A DNA stretch of 30,004 bases from positions 1-30,004 of the IMG/VR virus record IMGVR_UViG_3300010354_000392. One strand, 5' to 3'. The translations under genes and the position numbers were made by a program. Source of the DNA: a virus. Below are positions 9,456 to 16,615 of the stretch, one piece after another. How positions within the stretch are numbered: the first letter of the stretch is position 1; each line of letters starts with the position of its first letter. The notes beneath the pieces were generated by a model that saw nothing but the letters and a program-made list of their open reading frames with translations, ran no database searches and was not told the origin of the DNA.

Positions 9456-12400
9456 TTAGGAACTAGTTGTAATTTCTATATCAGAAATCAAATCATTTTG
9501 GGTGATGTTTTCATTAAAAATAATATCTTCATCAGGCGTATATTCAGAAAAAATTGCCGTACCAGAAGGATGAAGTAATTTTAAAAATGATTCTTTATAT
9601 TTTGAAAATTGTTGCTTAGTTTTTAAAATATAGGAACCAGTGTTAAAAAGTCTACTATCTTGTAATTTTTTTGTACTTGATAAATGGCTACTATTATCTA
9701 AATATTTTCCTTCATATTCATAATATGAATTATTTATATCAGCTTCAAGAATGGCATTTCCATCACCAGAACCTGTCATTATAACAACTGGAGCCACCTT
9801 ATATCCTATGCCTTTATCGTATATCACAACTTCTTCAATTCCTCCTGGTTTTTTATCAGAACCAAGTTTTAATGATTCACCATCACCCATAATGGAGGTT
9901 ACAATTATTTCTGCTCCAGTTCCTGTTTGTGTTTCTATTGTGACTATAGGAAAATAATTCGATTGATATCCTTGTCCGCCTATGGGATAAGAATTATACA
10001 ATCCAATTTCAGTATTTGATTTAGTTATGGTGAATGGTTGACTTGTTATAATTTCAGTATTGGATACTAATCCACCTATAGAATTAATTGTTCTTTTTTG
10101 ATTAAAAATAATAATATCTCGCCCATTAGCAAAACCATCAATTAAAAATGTAGAATTATTTCCAATGACTACATTACTTCCTGCAATCACAGACACATCT
10201 AAACAATTTGATGTTGGAGGTGCGGGTTGAAATTGAATTAAAGTTATACCTCCAGAAGAATCGACTGAAGATACCGCTGCTCTACAGCCTATACCTAAAC
10301 CTCCAGGAACATTAGTAAAGTTTAATTTATCTCCAACTTTATACCCAGAACCTTTATTGATAATTTCTACTCTTCCTATTGAACCCATAAAATCTATAGA
10401 AAATGTTGAAGTAACAATACCTCTTCCGTTTGCAAATCGAGTGTTTGAAGAGATCGCATTAATATTATAAACACTCAAAACATTTGTAGATGCGGTGCTA
10501 GTTAAAACTATTGCCTCTGTTATAGATCCAATATCTGAAATTGTAGAATAAGAAAAGGTATCAATTAAACGAGTATTTACATTTGGAGAAGAAATTGTAG
10601 TATTATTGGAAAATAAAGAACTTAGCCTAAAATTCAAAGAATTTGCAGCAGCAGTTCCAATGTTCACATTGACCGAATCAAGAATCATGTCAGTGTTAAA
10701 AACATATGTATTGGGTGTGTTTGCTCCACTTTTATCAACATCGACTATCGCAGCAGTTACAGAATATGGTGATATATTTCCAACTATAATTGGAAATCCC
10801 GAAACAAATCCTGCACCACCATAATCTATAGTAAGTTGATTTAAGACTCCAGCAAACACTTTAGAAACGGCGACACAAGCACTTTGAATAAAATCGCCTC
10901 CTATTAAAATAACAGGATCACCAACATTATATGAGGTGCCCTCATCAACTATTCTTATTTTTTGTAGACCTGAATAACCAGGCAAAAATAAATTGATTAT
11001 ATCATCATTCTTACTTAAAACATCAGTTTTAAAATCTTCACCATTTATAAAATTATCAATGATTGTTTTTTCATCTATTTCGTATTCAAAAATATCAGAA
11101 TTTTCATTGTTATATGCAAGAACCGCCTCAACGATTGCTGATGCGCCTGAAGCATTTCCTGTAAGTTTTCTATTAATTAATATATTTGGATCAAAATTAT
11201 CGAAATCGACTTTTACAATACTTCCATTAGATAAAGGTTTTGGAAAAACCAATTTTTTGTATTCTTTTTGAATGTAATAGTCTGGTCCTATACCATATTG
11301 AAAAATTTTATCTGTAGTAGTGCCTCCATAATAAAGAACATCGCCTTCTGGTTTAACATTTAAAATAAATGCATCGATTTCGTTTTCAATATTTGGTATG
11401 AAAGTGGATTCTAAGGAAGAAGTAGAAATATCACCGGCAACTGACATATTATACTTTCGAATCTCATTGTTTAATTTAACAGACACATAATATGTTATAT
11501 CATCATTTCGAAAATTTAACCCCACAGGAGCACTAGTAGAACCATAACGAAATACTTTTTCTGTTGGATATGTTGCCGTAGCTATGTTCCATGGCGTACT
11601 AAGAGAAAATTGATATGTATTTGCAAGCACACCGTTCAAAACATACATTTTTGTTCCGGAACTATCAAATTTAACATCTCTCAAAGCACTTACGTTGGGG
11701 CTGGGAGAACCAGTTGAAGCTAGTAAAAAAGATATATTTGTATTAGCACTTACATATGCTGTCTGCAAATTCCAAACTTCAGTCATATCATATTGCCAAA
11801 TTCTTCCATCAGTTGATGTATAATCGGCATGATAAAAACTAGATCCATCAGGTTTAAATTCTAACCCTGCAAATTGACCTCTTGATCCAACTCCATAGTC
11901 GTTTATGAGAGTTGTTAAATTAATCGATTGACTGGCTGTTGCAGAAGTGCTTTGAATATTCCAGTCATCAGAAAGTGTGTGTTTATTCAAAGTATTATTT
12001 TGATCATCCAAAATAAACATTTCAAGACCATTAGGTCGAAAATAAATTTGTCTGGGAATTAAATAAGGAGTTTTAAAAGACTTCCCTGAATAAACTGCAT
12101 TTTCTAACTGCCAAAACTCCGATGTTTGAGATTGACCATCGACGGTTACGGTCACATCACCAAAAGAAACTTCTTGTGGTAAATAAAAATTTGTATTTGA
12201 TGCAACTCCATTAAATGTTGAATTGCCTGCAATATAAGTTGCATAAACTTGTGGAAAACTTCGCAAAACTTTAGTTATTTTCCAATTTCCACCAGAGGCA
12301 ACTAATACATCATTTCTAGGAATTTGTATGTTTATTTCTTCATCAAATAATGCTCTGAAAAAATACTTTATTGCTCTTTCATTTCCTTTTGAGAGATATA

Positions 12401-12695
12401 AAGGAATTGAATTTTTTATAAGCAATGATTTAGAAGCAAGTGTATCTCTGGGAAATAATTCGAGAAAAGTCTTAAAAAAATACTCTTCAAATTCAGATAA
12501 ATTTTCGTCAATGTCGGATATTGTATAATATTTTCTGGCCTGATAATTTAAATCATTTTTTTGATTTTCAAGTTTGTTTTCTAAAAATTCATAATAGGCT
12601 TCCATAAAACGAATAAAAGTTGGATAATCTTCTTTTACAAAATCTGGAAATTGATTTTGAATCAGAATTGATTGTTTATTATCAATTAAACTCAT
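9456..12695 (-). CDS. 7: Baseplate wedge protein gp7-like, with beta-propeller insert
   Basis: 1079 residues, close to T4 gp7 (1032). It lies between gp6 and gp8 as in T4. The N-terminus (IQNQFPDFVKEDYPTFIRF, FMEAYYEFLEN) and the C-terminal YKESFLKLLHPSGTAIFSEY are hallmarks of gp7-type proteins in marine T4-like phages. Residues about 195-470 hold a run of 40-50-residue repeats of beta-propeller type: IYFRPNGLEMFILD, LEFKPDGSSFYHAD, VKFDSSGTKMYVLNG and FSLSTPWNIATATY. Several GxGY beta-modules follow (DEGTSYNVGDPVIL, NKGSGYKVGDKL, DKGIGYKVAPVVIM). gp7 is the wedge initiator that recruits gp10, gp8 and gp6. Its ATG overlaps the gp6 stop (ATGA). The propeller's job is unknown; it may bind glycan or protein. 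Confidence 0.82.
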   Translation of the reverse strand: MSLIDNKQSILIQNQFPDFVKEDYPTFIRFMEAYYEFLENKLENQKNDLNYQARKYYTISDIDENLSEFEEYFFKTFLELFPRDTLASKSLLIKNSIPLYLSKGNERAIKYFFRALFDEEINIQIPRNDVLVASGGNWKITKVLRSFPQVYATYIAGNSTFNGVASNTNFYLPQEVSFGDVTVTVDGQSQTSEFWQLENAVYSGKSFKTPYLIPRQIYFRPNGLEMFILDDQNNTLNKHTLSDDWNIQSTSATASQSINLTTLINDYGVGSRGQFAGLEFKPDGSSFYHADYTSTDGRIWQYDMTEVWNLQTAYVSANTNISFLLASTGSPSPNVSALRDVKFDSSGTKMYVLNGVLANTYQFSLSTPWNIATATYPTEKVFRYGSTSAPVGLNFRNDDITYYVSVKLNNEIRKYNMSVAGDISTSSLESTFIPNIENEIDAFILNVKPEGDVLYYGGTTTDKIFQYGIGPDYYIQKEYKKLVFPKPLSNGSIVKVDFDNFDPNILINRKLTGNASGASAIVEAVLAYNNENSDIFEYEIDEKTIIDNFINGEDFKTDVLSKNDDIINLFLPGYSGLQKIRIVDEGTSYNVGDPVILIGGDFIQSACVAVSKVFAGVLNQLTIDYGGAGFVSGFPIIVGNISPYSVTAAIVDVDKSGANTPNTYVFNTDMILDSVNVNIGTAAANSLNFRLSSLFSNNTTISSPNVNTRLIDTFSYSTISDIGSITEAIVLTSTASTNVLSVYNINAISSNTRFANGRGIVTSTFSIDFMGSIGRVEIINKGSGYKVGDKLNFTNVPGGLGIGCRAAVSSVDSSGGITLIQFQPAPPTSNCLDVSVIAGSNVVIGNNSTFLIDGFANGRDIIIFNQKRTINSIGGLVSNTEIITSQPFTITKSNTEIGLYNSYPIGGQGYQSNYFPIVTIETQTGTGAEIIVTSIMGDGESLKLGSDKKPGGIEEVVIYDKGIGYKVAPVVIMTGSGDGNAILEADINNSYYEYEGKYLDNSSHLSSTKKLQDSRLFNTGSYILKTKQQFSKYKESFLKLLHPSGTAIFSEYTPDEDIIFNENITQNDLISDIEITTSS
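9731..9738 (-). promoter_or_regulatory. Exact TATAAATA inside gp7, possible internal late promoter
   Basis: A perfect T4 late promoter core on the coding strand of the operon, about 295 nt upstream of the gp8 start. It falls in sequence encoding ADINNSYYEYE, so it may be chance in an AT-rich gene. It could boost gp8 and the fibre genes. Confidence 0.3.
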
Positions 12696-14734
12696 CTTAT
12701 TGGTTCCATATCAATTTTTATTGTTTCAGAATCAATTCCGTCAATTAACACAATTAAATTCCTTTTAGAACTTATAACACTATCATTGGCAAAAGCTGTA
12801 AATCTTAATTCTTCTCCAGATTCAGTTAAAGATAAAATGAATAATTCATTTAATTCTAATAAGCCTTTTTCATAATAAATTGTTCCAGCATTATTATTTA
12901 CTATTTGAGCTAAAGAATTATCATCATAATAAATTGTTCTGACTTTTCCAATATTACCTTGAATAATTGGAATTGCTGATGCAGAAATTCCGTCACCTCC
13001 AGTTAATGTTACAGTCGCACTCGTATAATTTATTCCAGAATTTGTTATTATTATTTCTGATAATAATCCATTTTTTATAATTGCGCGTGCTTTGGCGCCT
13101 GTGCCATCTCCCGTTATTGTAACTGTTGGTGCAGATTTATAACCAAATCCTGGGTTTGTAATTTCTATAGATTCTATTCCACTGAAAGAATATGGAATTT
13201 CTTCTATAAAAATAGTTCTTCTCGTTCCTTGAAAATCGAGAATATCAAATGATTTTGAAATCAATTTATTAAATAAACCACCTCGCACCAATTCAACACC
13301 AAAATCGACTGTATATTTTTTGTATTGATTTAATGTGACCGGTATTCTTTTTTGTAATTTTGTTTCCACCACACTACCAATGAAAGATGGATCAGAGTTA
13401 TCTATATCATCTTGAAGTCTTGATTGAACATATCTTGATTCAAATGTTTCTAAGTATGTGTCATTATATAAATTTATGGTGGAAACTACTTTATTTCTTA
13501 AATCTGATTCTGTTAAATTAGTCTTAGAAGGATCATATTTTACTTTTCCATTTAATAAAATATAAAGATAATCAGGATCAACTATTTCTGCTTCTGTGGT
13601 AATAATTGCTTTTGGTTTTATTATTTCTTCAAGTATTCTTCTTTTTTCTTGTTCTGAAACATAATATCCATCTTTCAATTTTATTGAAATGAATGTTTTA
13701 TTGTAAACCACGGGTGTTTGTTCTTCTCCACCCCACACAGAAATAGATTGTATTCCTGGATATGATGATTTTAGATATGAAGAATAATCTTTTGCGGTGA
13801 CTAATCTATTTTGTGTAGCATATCTTTGTGGTGCAGAAAATTTAATTGACTGAACAGATTCCTTTTCAGAACCTCCACTGGCTGAATTTGTTGTGGTAAT
13901 CACAATATCAGCATAACCACCTATAGGTTGCGATGCAATAAATGAGGATGATTTATTTGCAGCCGTGCCATTGGTGACTAAGTAACTTACAGTAATAATA
14001 GAACCGTCAGGTAATTTTTTACTAATAAAATCATCACCAAAGAATATTTCATAAAATCCATTTCTACCTTCTTGTAGAAAAAATGCTTTAGATAGTGAAT
14101 TTAAATCTAAAATATCTTTTGAGAAAATATAAGTATCCGTTGTAGAATTTATTGAATTTTCTGTTACGGTTACCTTGAGTGTCCTTGTATCAATATTTTT
14201 GTCGGGCAACACAAATATTTGATTTGGATTTGAATTATTATTTTGTGTGAAATTTATGGTGTTTATTATTCCTTCATATAATTCAACATCTTCAAAAAGA
14301 TATTTCGTGCTCGATTTTGTTACCGTATAATTTTTAATCGTGACAAAATTATAATTAAAATCTCCAATAATTTCAGAAAGAAATTTTGTCCCTCTTGGAA
14401 TTGTAAGAGTATCACTTAAAGTATTATTTGTTTCTATTTCTATATTAACTGTTGCTATGGGAGCATTTCTAGAAGCGGGAATATATGCTAAAAGTTTAGC
14501 GTGAGAAACTACAGAATCACGAAGTAGTGCAGTATCCAAAAATGCTTCATTGGCAATCATGTTCAAATAATATGCATTATAATGTGTATTATAAGCTAAT
14601 AAATCTATTAGTATGCTTAGAGCAGAACCCTCGAAATTATAATCGGTAAATTCACTTTGTTGATTTAAAAATCGTTTTAAATTAGTTTTGATAGTATCAA
14701 AATCTAAATCTGTTACTTTGAGTCTTGATGCCAT
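12692..14734 (-). CDS. 6: Baseplate wedge protein gp6 (Baseplate_J-like)
   Basis: 680 residues (T4 gp6 is 660). The N-terminal signature RFLNQQSEFTDYNFEGSALS plus ILIDLLAYNTHYNAYYLNMI and NEAFLDTALLRDSVVSHAK is diagnostic of gp6, as is the core FSAPQRYATQNRLVTAKDY. gp6 dimers form the inner wedge ring that joins wedges into the hexagonal baseplate; it works with gp25 and gp53. Residues 519-592 carry two tandem GxGY units (NPGFGYKSAPTVTITGDGTG and NSGINYTSATVTLTGGDG) that I do not associate with T4 gp6 and that recur in gp7, gp8 and the DUF4815 protein. The ATG is contiguous with the gp25 stop (TAAATG), and the end overlaps gp7 by 4 nt, so translation is probably coupled. Confidence 0.93.
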   Translation of the reverse strand: MASRLKVTDLDFDTIKTNLKRFLNQQSEFTDYNFEGSALSILIDLLAYNTHYNAYYLNMIANEAFLDTALLRDSVVSHAKLLAYIPASRNAPIATVNIEIETNNTLSDTLTIPRGTKFLSEIIGDFNYNFVTIKNYTVTKSSTKYLFEDVELYEGIINTINFTQNNNSNPNQIFVLPDKNIDTRTLKVTVTENSINSTTDTYIFSKDILDLNSLSKAFFLQEGRNGFYEIFFGDDFISKKLPDGSIITVSYLVTNGTAANKSSSFIASQPIGGYADIVITTTNSASGGSEKESVQSIKFSAPQRYATQNRLVTAKDYSSYLKSSYPGIQSISVWGGEEQTPVVYNKTFISIKLKDGYYVSEQEKRRILEEIIKPKAIITTEAEIVDPDYLYILLNGKVKYDPSKTNLTESDLRNKVVSTINLYNDTYLETFESRYVQSRLQDDIDNSDPSFIGSVVETKLQKRIPVTLNQYKKYTVDFGVELVRGGLFNKLISKSFDILDFQGTRRTIFIEEIPYSFSGIESIEITNPGFGYKSAPTVTITGDGTGAKARAIIKNGLLSEIIITNSGINYTSATVTLTGGDGISASAIPIIQGNIGKVRTIYYDDNSLAQIVNNNAGTIYYEKGLLELNELFILSLTESGEELRFTAFANDSVISSKRNLIVLIDGIDSETIKIDMEPIR

Positions 14735-15145
14735 TTATCGAACTCTTTCAAGGAAAAAGGTTATTGTTATTGGAGTTAAAATATTTAATGGTTTAAATTC
14801 TAAAGTAACATCAAATCCATTTTCTTCCATTTTTGCAATTACTTTGACTGAAATAACTTGAACTCTCGGTTCAAAATTTTGTAATACGGTCTTTATTTCT
14901 ATTTCTAATGTTCTAGCAACTATTGCATCCAGTGGTTCAAATAAAAGTTTTCTTACATTAGAACCTAAAAAAGGTTGAAATGGGCGTTCATAATAATTAG
15001 TTAATAATAAATTTTTTATTGAATTGATTATTGCATATTCACCAATGACTTTATTAATATCTTTTTTGATTGGATGAATTGCAAAATTCATATCCAAATC
15101 TCTATACTCTCTCAATTGATTTGATGCAAGTGTGTTGTTTGTCAT
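14735..15145 (-). CDS. 25: Baseplate wedge protein gp25 (GPW/gp25 family)
   Basis: 136 residues, near T4 gp25 (132). Typical family features are FAIHPIKKDI near the start, then INSIKNLLLTNYYERPFQPF, GSNVRKLLFEPLD and the closing beta strands EENGFDVTLEFKPLN and ITITFFLERV. gp25 is the conserved wedge core subunit of contractile tails and type VI secretion (TssE), and it helps trigger sheath contraction. It sits directly before gp6, its structural partner. There is no Shine-Dalgarno before the ATG; a perfect TATAAATA lies 5 nt upstream, over the stop of the previous gene. Confidence 0.94.
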   Translation of the reverse strand: MTNNTLASNQLREYRDLDMNFAIHPIKKDINKVIGEYAIINSIKNLLLTNYYERPFQPFLGSNVRKLLFEPLDAIVARTLEIEIKTVLQNFEPRVQVISVKVIAKMEENGFDVTLEFKPLNILTPITITFFLERVR

Positions 15146-15150
15146 TTAAG

Positions 15151-15158
15151 TATTTATA
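15151..15158 (-). promoter_or_regulatory. Exact TATAAATA 5 nt before gp25 ATG
   Basis: Minus strand reads TATAAATA, CTTAA, ATG. It is a perfect T4 late -10 element. T4 late transcripts begin about 6 nt after the last A, which here is the A of the start codon, so the mRNA would be leaderless. It overlaps the stop codon of the 383-aa gene. Confidence 0.5.
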
Positions 15159-16305
15159 ATAGATTTTTTAGTTTATCTGTGCCTATTAAGTCCCTTAACA
15201 AAACTATTGCCGCTGGAGATTGTATATTTGTCAATGATAATATTTTAGTATATTCACTCAAAACCACTGTGCTTTTTTGAAAAAAGTTTTTATCGTGCTG
15301 TCTTCTCGTATCGACCAAAGAACTTATTGTATTAATTGTTTGAGATAAATTAGAAGAATCGTTTGCCGTAAAAAGTAAAACACCTATTCCAGCCCCAGTG
15401 TTTGGTGTATAATAATTTTCACTCGACCAAACACTTGGATCTATTGAATAGCCTTTTTCACCTTTCAATGTGTTTAAATTATTTAGATAGACTACCATTT
15501 CATCTTTTATAAAAAGACTTGTAAATGAACCTAAAATTGGAGAAAAATCGCTAATTCCATCAATTGAATTTGCATAGTACGCTATTGTTGTTCCTATAGT
15601 AATCGCTTTTTGATAGTCTGGATCTTCTGAATCAGATATAGTCACTCCAGATATTCTGTCGGTATGAGATTTAAATTGAGTTAAAGAGGCAATTAAAGTA
15701 TTAGATGTTGACACCAATATTTGCAGAACATTTGCATTTGCCTTTTCTTCTGGTATTTCTTCGCCGTCTATTTTTGTAGGTGGCGTAAAGATATTGCCGC
15801 CTACATATTTTGGTGTATTTGCAACTATAACTTGTTTAGCAACATCTCTTATCTTTATTATTTGATTTTTTAAATCTGTTATTGTTTCGGATAATGGATT
15901 TTGATAATACCCTGTATAATCGCTCGTTTTTATTAATTCTTTTTGCCAAGATTTGAATTTATAAGGATTTGCTTTATAGAAAGAATTTGAAAGACCATTC
16001 ACAGTAAGCGCATTACCAAATTTATCTACATTAAAATCAAAACCCAATCTATCCATAAAACTTGGACCAGAATAAACTACAGAATATTCGCCTTCAGCCG
16101 TCACTCCAGTTATTACTATTTCATCACCGGATGCTGCTGGAGAAGTTAATTCTACAAAAATTCCACTAGTGACTATAACGTCTGTATTCGCGGTTAATTT
16201 TATTCCGTTTCGATATACATTCAAATTTATGGGAGAATATTCTTTCGAAGTTTCGAAAGTAGTCTGCCCGTCTTCAGCTACAAAAAAATCAGTAAATAAA
16301 GCCAT
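15154..16305 (-). CDS. Unknown baseplate-operon structural protein (383 aa)
   Basis: I do not recognise a T4 homologue. The first about 70 residues (AEDGQTTFETSKEYSPINLN, VYRNGIKLTANTDVIVTSG, PAASGDEIVITGV) look like the small beta-domain at the N-terminus of many tail fibres and virion attachment proteins. The remainder is largely helical, with Lys/Ile/Leu-rich stretches (TDLKNQIIKIRDVAKQVIV, NTISSLVDTRRQHDKNFF) and no membrane segment. A strong site (AGGA, 8 nt) precedes the ATG. Position between the PAAR tip and gp25 suggests a hub-wedge linker or an assembly factor; that is inference. It could also be a minor spike-associated or injected protein. Confidence 0.75.
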   Translation of the reverse strand: MALFTDFFVAEDGQTTFETSKEYSPINLNVYRNGIKLTANTDVIVTSGIFVELTSPAASGDEIVITGVTAEGEYSVVYSGPSFMDRLGFDFNVDKFGNALTVNGLSNSFYKANPYKFKSWQKELIKTSDYTGYYQNPLSETITDLKNQIIKIRDVAKQVIVANTPKYVGGNIFTPPTKIDGEEIPEEKANANVLQILVSTSNTLIASLTQFKSHTDRISGVTISDSEDPDYQKAITIGTTIAYYANSIDGISDFSPILGSFTSLFIKDEMVVYLNNLNTLKGEKGYSIDPSVWSSENYYTPNTGAGIGVLLFTANDSSNLSQTINTISSLVDTRRQHDKNFFQKSTVVLSEYTKILSLTNIQSPAAIVLLRDLIGTDKLKNLL

Positions 16306-16309
16306 ATTA

Positions 16310-16612
16310 TTATCCTATTAAAATATTAGCCCAGCCGCTTGCTACAAAAGTAGGAGGAAACCCCGGATGTATCGCTGGACTAAACATAGTGATTGCTGGG
16401 ATTCCATTCATAAAAACATTAGGGCATCCCGCACAAACAATATCTGGTGCAGGAAAGGCAACAATTGATTCAGGTGGAGGGTGTGGAATATTCATTGAGC
16501 CTATCATTAAAGCTGGAATACCATTTTGAAAAATATTTGGATGAAAAGGAAACAAAAATGGTAAAGCCCAGTGAAATGAAACTGATATGCCTACTGATGC
16601 TGCTGGTAACAT
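16310..16612 (-). CDS. 5.4: PAAR-like spike tip protein (gp5.4-like)
   Basis: 100 residues, close to T4 gp5.4 (97). It is rich in Pro, Gly and hydrophobics in the PAAR pattern. It contains two near-repeats: HPNIFQNGIPALMIGSMNIP then H (residues 24-44), and CPNVFMNGIPAITMFSPAIH (63-82). Candidate metal ligands are H14, H24, H44, C60, C63 and H82; PAAR tips are known to bind one metal through three His and one Cys. The protein would cap the gp5 beta-helix and form the membrane-piercing point. It lies 3 nt downstream of gp5, the expected partner. No clear Shine-Dalgarno is seen, so it probably depends on coupling with gp5. Confidence 0.85.
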   Translation of the reverse strand: MLPAASVGISVSFHWALPFLFPFHPNIFQNGIPALMIGSMNIPHPPPESIVAFPAPDIVCAGCPNVFMNGIPAITMFSPAIHPGFPPTFVASGWANILIG

Positions 16613-16615
16613 AAC

